54,251 bases of DNA from an uncultured Bacteroidota bacterium (GTDB taxonomy: Bacteria; Bacteroidota; Bacteroidia; UKL13-3), in assembly GCA_903883965.1 (NCBI GenBank), contig CAISCU010000005.1, positions 90,818 through 145,068 on the forward strand. Direction: 5' to 3'. Positions within the stretch are counted from its first letter, which is position 1. Each line of letters begins with the position of its first letter. Shown here piece after piece: positions 43,417 to 52,800 of the stretch. The position numbers and the translations under genes were made by a program. The notes below the pieces were generated by a model, which worked only from the letters and a program-made list of their open reading frames with translations, was not told where the DNA came from and ran no database searches.

Positions 43417-45421
43417 ACAAATGCACGGCTTGTAGGTTGTTAATTGGCAGGTCGCAAGTTTTATCTCTACAAACATAAATGCTAAGTTCCTGTGTAATTG
43501 GTTTGTCTTTGAAAAGAGGAATAAGAGCGTCTGTTTCAATTGCAAAACATACCGTATTGGGCATGAAATTTTGTTGAAATTGTTGAATTTCTGTCAAAGC
43601 ATTTTTTCCTGTTGCAATTACTTGATTGAAACCCTCTGACTTTAATAAAATCACTTGCATCCACTTCGAATAATTGAGACCTTGTTCCTTTATTTTGGGA
43701 ATGATTTTGTGCAATAAATCATCACCTATTTGCTCATACATTTCTACATCAAAATAATAGGATAAATAAAATAGGCATTTTGCAAATGTGGCGTTAGATG
43801 ATGGCATAACACTGTCTTGAACATCAAATTTTTTCTTGATCAATACAGGTTCAATTTTAGAACTAAATTGAAACAGTTGCTGTTCTTCATCAAAAAAATG
43901 GAGCAGTCCTAAATCCATTATTTCTTTTGCTAATAATAGGTATTTACTGTCATTACAAGCCTCAGCTGCCAGTAAAAGCGCTTCGCAAAACAGGGCATAA
44001 TCTTCGGCAAAACCTATTATTCTTTGCTCGTTTTTAACAATTCTATAGACAGATTTGTCTATATAAAAATGCGCAATCATAGCATCTATTAATGATTTGC
44101 AAGCAGATCTGTATTTGTCTGAATTCAATGCCTTTGATGCATCTGCCAAACCAATAACAAGCAATGCATTCCAGGCACACAATTGCTTGTTGTCTACCAT
44201 TGGCGAATTTCTTTTTAACCTATTTAGGTACAGTTGCTCGCAAATTTTTTCTTTGCATGTAATTACTTCTTCAACAGTTAATTTAAAAGTTACAGCCAAT
44301 GCTTCGTCTGATTTGGCCTGATACAAAACATTTTTACCATGCTCCCAATTTCCCTCTTCCACAATTCCAAAAGCAGCAAAAGCCAATTCCCAATTATTAG
44401 GTACAATGCTTTTTATTTCCTCAGCAGACCATACATAAAAAAGGCCTTCTTCTCCTAAAGTATCGGCATCAATGGCAGCAAAGTATAAGCCATTCTCTCC
44501 TTTTAATTCATTTGTTAAAAACTGAAAGGTTTGTTCAATTATTTTTTGATCATTCTCGTTTTTTGATTGGCTATACAGTTTGGCAAGCAGACTCATCATT
44601 TGCGCATTGTCATAAAGCATTTTTTCAAAATGAGGAACAAGCCAACGGCTGTCGGTACTGTATCTTGAAAAACCTCCTGCTAGCAAATCATAAATACCTC
44701 CTTGTACTATTTTTTCGCTTGTAAGCCTTGCAATGGCTATGCTTTCTTTGTCGTTAAATAAAGAACCAAATTGTAAAAACAATTCCCAGTTGATGGGTAA
44801 CAAAAATTTAGGAGCCCAGTTGAATCCTCCAAATTGCCAATCAATTTGCTGTTTCATTACAGCTATTTGCTGCAAAATAAGCGCGTTGCTGATATAGGTA
44901 TCAGGGTCAGACTCAAAATTTTCCATGAGAGTCAAACCCATACTCAATTTATTTGCATAAGCATAGGCATCTTCGGGGTCATGTGTAAAAAATTCTACCA
45001 GTTTAAGCAGTAAATTGTTCCACTTTGTTTTTGGAAAATAGGTGCCAACATACAAAGGTTTTCCATTGGGTAAGCAAATGGCATTGAGCGGCCAACCTCC
45101 TTGACCAGTCATTAATTGAATGGCATCCATGTATACTTGATCAATATCTGGGCGTTCTTCTCTATCTACTTTAATATTAATAAAGTGGGTGTTCATCAGT
45201 TCTGCTGTTGCTGTATCTTCAAAACATTCTTTTTCCATTACATGACACCAATGACAGGCAGCATACCCTATACTCACTATCATTAATTTATTTTCTGAAA
45301 GTGCTGTTGCTAACACTTTACTGCTCCATTCGTTCCAGTTAACAGGATTGTATGCATGTTGAAGCAAGTAAGGGCTATTGGCACTTATGAGGGAATTTGG
45401 TTTGTTTTTAGAATGGCTCAT
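43415..45421 (-). CDS. DUF255 thioredoxin-like/N-acylglucosamine-2-epimerase-like protein (YyaL/SSP411 family)
   Basis: This 668-residue cytoplasmic protein has no signal peptide. The N-terminal DUF255 thioredoxin fold has the hallmark openings SPYLLQHAYNPVNW and GYAACHWCHVME with the CHWC pair at residues 56-59, then VDREERPDIDQVYMDA and GQGGWPLNAICLPNGKP. The rest is an alpha/alpha-toroid-like region (GGFSRYSTDSRWLVPHFEKMLYDNA, AWNALLVIGLADA). The family is widespread but its substrate is not established; a redox or spermatogenesis-associated name is historical only. The length fits the family (650-700). It is divergent from the TrmN6-type gene, and its stop sits inside the shared terminator. 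Confidence 0.9.
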   Translation of the reverse strand: MSHSKNKPNSLISANSPYLLQHAYNPVNWNEWSSKVLATALSENKLMIVSIGYAACHWCHVMEKECFEDTATAELMNTHFINIKVDREERPDIDQVYMDAIQLMTGQGGWPLNAICLPNGKPLYVGTYFPKTKWNNLLLKLVEFFTHDPEDAYAYANKLSMGLTLMENFESDPDTYISNALILQQIAVMKQQIDWQFGGFNWAPKFLLPINWELFLQFGSLFNDKESIAIARLTSEKIVQGGIYDLLAGGFSRYSTDSRWLVPHFEKMLYDNAQMMSLLAKLYSQSKNENDQKIIEQTFQFLTNELKGENGLYFAAIDADTLGEEGLFYVWSAEEIKSIVPNNWELAFAAFGIVEEGNWEHGKNVLYQAKSDEALAVTFKLTVEEVITCKEKICEQLYLNRLKRNSPMVDNKQLCAWNALLVIGLADASKALNSDKYRSACKSLIDAMIAHFYIDKSVYRIVKNEQRIIGFAEDYALFCEALLLAAEACNDSKYLLLAKEIMDLGLLHFFDEEQQLFQFSSKIEPVLIKKKFDVQDSVMPSSNATFAKCLFYLSYYFDVEMYEQIGDDLLHKIIPKIKEQGLNYSKWMQVILLKSEGFNQVIATGKNALTEIQQFQQNFMPNTVCFAIETDALIPLFKDKPITQELSIYVCRDKTCDLPINNLQAVHL

Positions 45422-45452
45422 TTTCTATTTACGAATTAAGCAAATACTTTTG
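45422..45452 (+). promoter_or_regulatory. Promoter of the TrmN6-type methyltransferase gene
   Basis: TTTC at 45422-45425, 19 bases, then TACTTTTG at 45445-45452; one mismatch in the -33 and a perfect -7. The ATG is 10 bases further on. Confidence 0.6.
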
Positions 45453-45462
45453 TTCTATTCAC

Positions 45463-46197
45463 ATGCCTAAAGAATACAAACCTTTTCAGTTTAAACAATT
45501 TTCAGTTTCACACGCTAATAGTGCAATGAAAGTAGGAACAGACAGTGTATTACTTGGTTGTTTGGCTACTGTATGTAATGCCACAAATGCATTAGATATT
45601 GGTTGTGGATCAGGACTGTTGGCACTCATGATGGCTCAGCAGTCAAATGCCAAAATAGTTGCAGTAGAAATTGACGAGAATGCATGCAAAGATGCTGCTC
45701 ATAATTTTATAAATTCTCCATGGTCAGACAGAATTGTTTTGCAGCACCAATCTATTCAATCTTTTTGCAGCCAGAATAAAGCACTTCGGTTCGACTGGAT
45801 TTTAGTGAACCCACCTTATTTTCCTGAAGAAAGCAACTACAGTATAACTAATGTCAACCGAAAATTAGCCAGACAAACGACTGCTTTAACTTTTCAAGAA
45901 TTGATTCAAGCAATTGCCAGTTTATTACATGAAGATGGAACAGCAGGCTTAGTTTTACCGACAACCATTGCTCAAACTTGCAAGCCAATTTTTGAGTCAT
46001 TTCAATTATACATACAGCAAGAAATTAGAATTCATTCGTTTCAAGCAAGTGAAGCAACCAGAACGGTTATTTGTTTGCAAAAAAAACCGATACTTGTTCA
46101 ACAAAATGAGTTCATCATTTATGAACAAGACAAACAGTATACAGCTGCGTATTACGAACTCACCAAAGACTTTTATTTGTGGGCCGATAAAGGGTAA
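45463..46197 (+). CDS. trmN6: tRNA1(Val) (adenine(37)-N6)-methyltransferase
   Basis: This 244-residue SAM-dependent methyltransferase of the YfiC/TrmN6 family N6-methylates adenine 37 of tRNA-Val1. The N-terminal FKQFSVSHANSAMKVGTDSVLLG is the typical family opening. The SAM-binding motif I is DIGCGSG at 45-51, the acidic motif II is VEIDENA, and the catalytic NPPY is at 116-119 (ILVNPPYF), as expected for N6-adenine methylation. The C-terminal third is less conserved. It converges with the saccharopine dehydrogenase-like gene and overlaps it by 25 bases at the 3' end. Confidence 0.9.
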   Translation: MPKEYKPFQFKQFSVSHANSAMKVGTDSVLLGCLATVCNATNALDIGCGSGLLALMMAQQSNAKIVAVEIDENACKDAAHNFINSPWSDRIVLQHQSIQSFCSQNKALRFDWILVNPPYFPEESNYSITNVNRKLARQTTALTFQELIQAIASLLHEDGTAGLVLPTTIAQTCKPIFESFQLYIQQEIRIHSFQASEATRTVICLQKKPILVQQNEFIIYEQDKQYTAAYYELTKDFYLWADKG

Positions 46198-47519
46198 GAC
46201 TTTTCTGTAAAGTCTATTCCATACACTTGAAGTTCTTTTAAAATGGGCTCGTAAAAACAAGGTAAAATTGGAATATGTACGCCAGTTTCTTGTATGGTTC
46301 CATTGAGTATATTTTTTGCTGCAATAGCCATTGGTAATCCTACTGTTTTGGCCATAGCGGTATAGGTTTGGTCTTCACCCTTAATAACAAAAGAACTACC
46401 AATCTGAATTTCTTTTTTATGAAGTGTGTAAGTGATTTCATGTTTCATAACTACCATATCTAATTCATTTTTTTTCAGTTGCCATTTGTTCAACAAACAT
46501 TTTAACAATACAGCTGAAGGGGTAGCCTCTTTTAGCCCTATTTTGTCATTTTTAAACAGTCCTAGCCAAATTAAATTTTTAAAAACAGTGCTATTTTGTT
46601 TGATACCTAAATAATTGGCAACAGCTTGCTCTAGTGTTTCCTTGCCATTCATAGGAACAAAAGATGCAATGAAATTGCGGAAGCTTTCTTTTTCAAGTCC
46701 TACAATTTGTTTGGATGCATCAGTTAGTCCTAGTGCAATCAATTGTTGCCAGTTGTTACAAAATCCTGGTCTGCGCAAGGTTCCTCTTAATACAGTTTTT
46801 GCTTTTTGTAAGCCATAGGGTTCAATGTATGAAATTGAATCTCTGTTTGCATAGGCTTCAAAGTTTCCATATCCAGGTACTTTTACTTGTTGAGTTTGTT
46901 TAAAAATTTGATGTGCTGGAATGTATTTTATTTTTCCTTCTTGCAAATGTGTTGCAGTTGCTTGTCCTGCCACAACTACATTGAGCGGGTTCCAAGTAAA
47001 TTTATATTTCCATGGATTGTTGTCAAACTCTGGTGCTACCAATCCACCACAAAATGATTTAAATGAATTTATTTTTCCACCTTTGGCATGAATTTCATCA
47101 ATTAATTTCATTGCCGATAAATGATCTATACCAGGGTCTAAACCCATTTCATTCAGTAAAATAATGCCCGCTTTTTTGGCCTCAGCATCAAGGCTTCTCA
47201 TTTCCGGACTCACATAAGAAGCAGTAATCAATGGGGTTTTTTGTGCAATACATGTTTGAGCAATGACAACATGTAAGGCTGGCGGTAGCAAAGAAATAAC
47301 CAAATGCTGCTGTGAAATTACTTTGTTGAGTTGTTCAACATTGTGAACATCACATTGAATGGTTTTACAATGTTTTGAATTGGCAGCTTTTGCTTTTGCA
47401 AGTTCAATATTGGCATCACATATACTGATTTGCCATTTTTCTTTTCCGGCATTTTCCTTTAAATACTTAAACAAATAACTTGATGACAGGCCTGCACCAA
47501 AAACCAAAATATTTTTCAT
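46173..47519 (-). CDS. Saccharopine dehydrogenase-like oxidoreductase
   Basis: This 448-residue protein starts at ATG 47519; an in-frame TTG 12 bases upstream is less likely. The N-terminal Rossmann motif is ILVFGAGLSSSYLFKYL. HLVISLLPPALHVVIAQTC, ITASYVSPEMRSLDAEAKKAGIILLNEMGLDPGIDHL and INSFKSFCGGLVAPEFDNNPWKYKFTWNP are the signatures of the LYS9-like saccharopine reductase family. The ancestral reaction interconverts saccharopine and alpha-aminoadipate semialdehyde plus glutamate with NADP, in lysine metabolism. No lysine-ketoglutarate reductase or partner is adjacent, so the exact substrate is unproven. It is divergent from cdd and converges with trmN6. Confidence 0.87.
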   Translation of the reverse strand: MKNILVFGAGLSSSYLFKYLKENAGKEKWQISICDANIELAKAKAANSKHCKTIQCDVHNVEQLNKVISQQHLVISLLPPALHVVIAQTCIAQKTPLITASYVSPEMRSLDAEAKKAGIILLNEMGLDPGIDHLSAMKLIDEIHAKGGKINSFKSFCGGLVAPEFDNNPWKYKFTWNPLNVVVAGQATATHLQEGKIKYIPAHQIFKQTQQVKVPGYGNFEAYANRDSISYIEPYGLQKAKTVLRGTLRRPGFCNNWQQLIALGLTDASKQIVGLEKESFRNFIASFVPMNGKETLEQAVANYLGIKQNSTVFKNLIWLGLFKNDKIGLKEATPSAVLLKCLLNKWQLKKNELDMVVMKHEITYTLHKKEIQIGSSFVIKGEDQTYTAMAKTVGLPMAIAAKNILNGTIQETGVHIPILPCFYEPILKELQVYGIDFTEKSYPLSAHK

Positions 47520-47596
47520 AACTACTCCCAATTGATTTGGCTAAATTAAGCATAAGTTGGTCAGAAATTAAATATTGATTTTACTTCATATGAGAC

Positions 47597-47627
47597 ATTG
47601 GTATTTTAGTTAATTTCTTTATCTTGT
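47597..47627 (+). promoter_or_regulatory. Candidate promoter of the cdd-ade operon
   Basis: ATTG at 47597-47600 is followed, after 19 bases, by TATCTTGT at 47620-47627. Spacing is ideal; the -7 box is two bases off TAnnTTTG. The cdd ATG follows 4 bases after it. Confidence 0.4.
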
Positions 47628-47631
47628 AGTA

Positions 47632-48126
47632 ATGGAAAAAACACTGAAAAAGGAAGTGGAGCTGAGCGTTTATAATTCAAGTTCTGCTTTGTCATCATCA
47701 GATTTTGACCTTTTAAAACAAGCAAAATCAGCCCTAGTGAGTTCTTATGCTCCCTATTCAAAATTCCATGTTTCAGCCGCGGTATTGCTAGAAAATGGGA
47801 AAGTAGTCATTGGTAGTAACCAAGAAAATATGGCCTATCCTTCAGGTTTATGCGCCGAAAGGGTTGCTGTATTTTCAGCATCTGCTCAATATCCTGGTGT
47901 AGCCATTCAAGCCATTGCTATCACTGCCAAAAGTGAAACCATGGAATTGGATCATCCCATTATGTGTTGCGGAGCTTGTCTCCAAAGTATATGTGAATAT
48001 GAGAGCCGTTATCAAAATAGCATTCGTTTAATTTTGCAAGGCAATACGGGGTCTGTTTACATTGCAAATGGCACACAAACATTTCTTCCATTTCAGTTTG
48101 ATGGCAGTGCTTTAAAAAAGCTTTAA
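47632..48126 (+). CDS. cdd: Cytidine deaminase
   Basis: This 164-residue enzyme deaminates cytidine and deoxycytidine to uridine forms in pyrimidine salvage. APYSKFHVSAAVLLENGKVVIGSNQENMAYPSGLCAERVAVFSA carries the active site, with zinc ligand Cys74 and catalytic Glu76 (CAE). The second zinc motif reads CCGAC at 112-116 rather than the common PCGxC, keeping both cysteines (113 and 116) but replacing the proline. The zinc set is complete, so it should be active. It is slightly longer than the ~130-residue norm owing to a ~25-residue N-terminal extension. The stop is one base before the ade ATG. Confidence 0.94.
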   Translation: MEKTLKKEVELSVYNSSSALSSSDFDLLKQAKSALVSSYAPYSKFHVSAAVLLENGKVVIGSNQENMAYPSGLCAERVAVFSASAQYPGVAIQAIAITAKSETMELDHPIMCCGACLQSICEYESRYQNSIRLILQGNTGSVYIANGTQTFLPFQFDGSALKKL

Positions 48127-48127
48127 A

Positions 48128-49726
48128 ATGGATTTGCAAATAGAAGCAAATTTGGTCGACATTTTCAGTCAGTGCATTCGACCAGTCAGACTCGAAATTT
48201 CTAATCAAACAATTACAGCCATTGAGCCGCTTGCTAAACCTGTAAGTAATTATTTATTACCCGGTTTTATTGATGCGCATGTACACATAGAAAGTTCATT
48301 GCTCATCCCGTCTGAATTTGCTAGAATGGCTGTGGTTCATGGAACTGTTGCAACTGTTAGCGATCCGCATGAAATAGCCAATGTATGTGGCATGGAAGGC
48401 ATTCAATTCATGATTCAAAATGCCCAAAAAGTTCCATTTAAAATATGTTTTGGTGCGCCTAGTTGTGTACCTGCAACAAGTTTTGAAACTGCCGGTGCCG
48501 CCATTACTACCCATAATATTGAGCAGCTCATGCAAAATGATGCAATTTATTATTTGGCAGAAATGATGAATTTTCCTGGAGTCTTGCTTGCAGACAAAGA
48601 AGTCCTTCAAAAAATACAAGCTGCTCGTGTTGCAAACAAACCAATAGATGGACACGCACCAGGATTAAAAGGTGCCGATGCCACTCGTTATTTTAAAGCA
48701 GGCATTGCTACAGATCATGAATGTTTTACTTATGAAGAAGCAATAGAAAAAATTGGATTGGGTGTGCAAATTTTAATTAGAGAAGGCAGTGCCGCCAAGA
48801 ATTTTAACGCATTACATCCACTGATCAAACATTTTTCCGAACAATTGATGTTTTGTAGCGATGACAAACACCCCGATTCATTAGAAAAAGGGCATATCAA
48901 CGAATTGGTAAAACGGGCATTGGCTCTTGGCTATGATTTGTATGATGTGTTGCGCATGGCTTGTTACAATCCGGTAGTCCATTACAAACTGCCAGTTGGG
49001 TTGTTGCGTATTGGTGACCCTGCAGATTTTATTTTAATAGACAATTTACAACAGTTCAATGTGCTGGCTACTTATATCAATGGACAATGTGTTTCATCTA
49101 ATGGCAAGAGCCATATCGAATCTGTTCAAGAAAATGCCCTCAACCAGTTTTATCCATCAATCATAAAAACAGCAGAAATAGCTGTTAAACCTAAATCAAC
49201 TCATTGGGTTATTGAGTGTATAGACGGTGAATTAATAACCCGAAAAAAATTACTGAATGCAAGTGAATGCACTGTAGAAAACGATGTCATTTTGTTGGGA
49301 ATCATCAACAGGTATAAGCCAGCAACACCTCAGTTTTGTTACATTAAAGGCACTGGAATAAAATTGGGAGCTATGGCCTCAACTGTAGCCCATGACAGTC
49401 ATAACCTCATTGCCATGGGAACCAATGCTGCCGACATTCAGCTTGCCATGAATGCGCTCATGCAATGCAAAGGTGGCCTGTCTGTTGCAAATGGGTCATA
49501 CCAAAATGTACTTGAACTGCCATTTGCAGGTTTAATGTCTGGGGCCGATGCCTATGTTACCACTCAGAAATACAAAGCATTAGACGCGTATATCAAAGAA
49601 AATATGGGAACCACTTTAGGTGCACCATTTATGACACTTTCATTTATGGCGCTGTTGGTAATACCTGAATTAAAACTAAGCGATTTGGGATTGTTTGATG
49701 GACAGTCTTTTAAATTTGTTGAATAA
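48128..49726 (+). CDS. ade: Adenine deaminase
   Basis: This 532-residue amidohydrolase converts adenine to hypoxanthine and ammonia. The metal site starts with HVH at residues 51-53 (PGFIDAHVHIESS). It continues with HGTVATVSDPHEIANVCG (71-88), and HAPGLKGADATRYFKAGIATDHE supplies further His ligands, all typical of AdeC. KHPDSLEKGHINELVKRAL corresponds to the catalytic Asp region (SDDKHPDS). The C-terminal half (GAMASTVAHDSHNLIAMG, GGLSVANG) is the characteristic adenine deaminase domain. It follows cdd after one base, forming a two-gene base and nucleoside deamination operon. The length is a little under the usual 540-600, with no obvious loss. Confidence 0.95.
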   Translation: MDLQIEANLVDIFSQCIRPVRLEISNQTITAIEPLAKPVSNYLLPGFIDAHVHIESSLLIPSEFARMAVVHGTVATVSDPHEIANVCGMEGIQFMIQNAQKVPFKICFGAPSCVPATSFETAGAAITTHNIEQLMQNDAIYYLAEMMNFPGVLLADKEVLQKIQAARVANKPIDGHAPGLKGADATRYFKAGIATDHECFTYEEAIEKIGLGVQILIREGSAAKNFNALHPLIKHFSEQLMFCSDDKHPDSLEKGHINELVKRALALGYDLYDVLRMACYNPVVHYKLPVGLLRIGDPADFILIDNLQQFNVLATYINGQCVSSNGKSHIESVQENALNQFYPSIIKTAEIAVKPKSTHWVIECIDGELITRKKLLNASECTVENDVILLGIINRYKPATPQFCYIKGTGIKLGAMASTVAHDSHNLIAMGTNAADIQLAMNALMQCKGGLSVANGSYQNVLELPFAGLMSGADAYVTTQKYKALDAYIKENMGTTLGAPFMTLSFMALLVIPELKLSDLGLFDGQSFKFVE

Positions 49727-49737
49727 GCCCCAAACAG

Positions 49738-49768
49738 TTTATTTAGCAAGTATAATTTGTTATTTTTG
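49738..49768 (+). promoter_or_regulatory. Candidate promoter of the DUF4175 gene
   Basis: TTTA at 49738-49741, 19 bases, then TATTTTTG at 49761-49768: a perfect -7 box and one mismatch in the -33. The TTG start is 33 bases downstream. Confidence 0.55.
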
Positions 49769-49801
49769 GTGCTACCTTAACTGATAAATAAATACTTCCT
49801 T

Positions 49802-52800
49802 TTGAGCGCCTATAACAAACATATTTACCAAAAACTGGATGCTTTTATTAGGCGGTATTATTTGAACCAGTTGTTAAAAGGATTTTTTCTTTTCATAGGC
49901 ATTGGTATAATTACATTTATACTGGTTAGTTTCATTGAATACACCGGGCAATATACCAGTCAAATCAGAAGCTTATTGTTTTACTCGTGCGTTGCCGTTT
50001 GTTTGATGGTATTGGTTTTTTATTGTCTGATACCCTTGTTGGGCTTGATTAAAATACGCAGTTCATTTTCACATGCTCAGGCTGCCAAGTTAATTGGCAA
50101 TCATTTTCCTGAAATACAAGATAAGTTAATGAATGTATTGCAATTGATGCCTTTGAATGCTCAGGAAGGAAGTTTATTGGATGCGGCCATACATCAAAAA
50201 ATAGAAGAGATGAGCCCCATTCCTTTTATTGCAGCGTTGCCCTTTAAAACAGTACTCAATTATTTAAAAATTGCCGTTGCAGCTTTGGTTTTGGGTTTGG
50301 TTTTTTTTGTTCAGTTTCCTGAAATTATCAAAGGAGCCGGAAAGCGCGTATTATTTTACAATCAGGTTTTTGAAAAAGAAGCTCCATTTCAGTTGAGCAT
50401 TCTCAACAATAAACTTTCAGCAGAGCAATACCAAGATTTTATTTTAAAAATTGAATTCAATGGGAAACAAGTTCCAGAAGCTTGTTTTATTTATTTTCAA
50501 GACCAACGCTATCAAATGAATGTCAAACAAATGGCAACATTTGAATACGAATGGAAAAACATACAACAAGACATTCAATTTACAATTGAAGCCGCTGGGT
50601 TTGAATTTGGACCTTATTTGTTGGAGGTTAAAAACAAGCCATTGTTATTAAATTATGGGGCATTGATCAACTATCCACAATACACTGGTTACGAAAATAA
50701 ATCGGTGAATAGCACAGGAGATTTTACCGTACCAGAAGGCACTCAAATAACTTGGAATTTTACTGCAAAACATACCGATTCGCTGATAATGGTAATAGCA
50801 AATACAAAGCAAATTGCCCAAACCAAAGACCAAGTTCACTTTCAAATTCAGAAAAAAATAGGCAAAAGTTTTTCGTATGCAGTTTACACAAAATCGAACA
50901 ATGGTTTAAAAGGAGATTCTTTACTTTTTACAATTGTTGCAATACCAGATCTTGCACCTCAAATTGAAATCAATGAACAAGCCGATTCATTGTCAAAAAA
51001 AATAATTTATTTCTCGGGTAAAATAACTGACGATTATGGCCTGAGTAAATTGAATTTCTGTTACAAATTTGTTAAATCAGATAACCCTGCAAAAATCAAT
51101 CAAGGTTTGGTACAAATTCCGATTCAAATTGATGCGTCAAAAAATCAACTATTCAATTATTTGTTCAATGGAAACGAAATTGGAATTGAATTGGGAGATG
51201 AGTTGATCTATTATTTTGAGGTTTGGGACAACGACCGAGTGCATGGCCCCAAATCAACCAAATCACAACAAAAAATAGAAAAGGCGCCAGATGCACAAAG
51301 CCTGAAAGAAGCTTCAGCTAAAGGGGCTAAAGAGCTTCAAAACAAACTCAACAATGCATTACAAGAAACAAAAAAACTGCAACAAGATATCAAACAGCTT
51401 GTTTCTAAAAAACTCAACGAAAAGCAGTTGAAATGGGAAGACCAACAAAAACTAGAGCAATTGTTAAAAAAACAAATCGAGTTGGCCCAACAAATTGAAT
51501 CAATTAAAAGAGATTTTAAAAACAACCAACTCCAAGAGCAAGAGTTTAAAAAAGAGAATGAACAAATTATTCAAAAGCAAGCTGAACTAGAAAAACTCAT
51601 GAAGGAAGTTTTGCCTGATGAATTGAAAAAGCTCATGTCTGATTTAGAAAAGCAAATCAAACAACAAAATAAAGATCGCATTCAGGATGAACTCAATCAA
51701 ATCCAACTTAATAACAAAGATGTTGAAAAAGAGTTAGACCGCATGTTGTCTATGTACAAAGAGCTTGAAATGGAAAAGCAATTGACTGACCATGCCAATG
51801 AACTTGAAAAATTAGCTGAAAAACAACAAGAATTGACAAACCCCAAAAATAAAAATGAGGCAATAGACAAGCAGCAAAAAATTGAAGAGGAGTTTAAAAA
51901 TCTGCAGCAAAACTTAGATAAGCTTGCACAAGAAAATAAAGCATTGGAGCACCCAAAAGATTTAGAGAAATTCCAACAAGAAGAAAACAACATCGAAAAA
52001 AAATTAACCGATACCAAAGAGCAACTCAAAAAAGGAAACGAATCAAAGGCCAATCAAAAGCAAAAAGAGTTGGCGCAAGAAATGAAAGAGTTGGCGCAAG
52101 AAATGAAGTCGCAACTTGAAAAAGAAGAAGAAAAGCAAAATGAGATGAACATTCAAGCACTCAGAGAAGTATTGGATAATCTTGTTTTATTGAGTACATC
52201 TCAAGAAAGTATCATGGAAAACTTCAAACAAATAAATGGCTATAATCCACAATTTGTTCAGTTTGGACAGGCCCAAAAATTAATCAAAGACAATGCTCAA
52301 ATTATTGAAGACAGCATACTGTCAATCAGTAAAGAGGTTCCTGAAATGCGTTCGTTTGTAAACCGTGAGGTAGGTAAAATGAATGAACACCTGAGGGCTG
52401 CTATTGATGGATTTAACCAGCGCAGGCATCAAGAAATTGTGGTGAACCAACAATATGCCATGATGCGTATGAACAATTTGGCTTTGATGTTGAGCGATGT
52501 ATTGAAACAATTGCAAGAACAAAATCAAGAACAAAAATCTGGTAAAGGGGGCAAGGGAAAACCAACTAAAAAACCTGGAAGCGGTAACCCAAGTATGAGC
52601 AAATTGAAACAAATGCAAGACGAACTCAACAAACAACTTAAAGAGGGATTGAACCAGAATGGAAGTGGCGAACAAGGTAAAATGTCATCTGAAAAATTTG
52701 CTAAAATGGCGGCACAGCAAATGGCTATTAGGCAACAGTTACAAAAAATGTTGAGTGAAATGGATGCTTTACAAAAAGAACAAATGGGAGGAAGTAGGCC

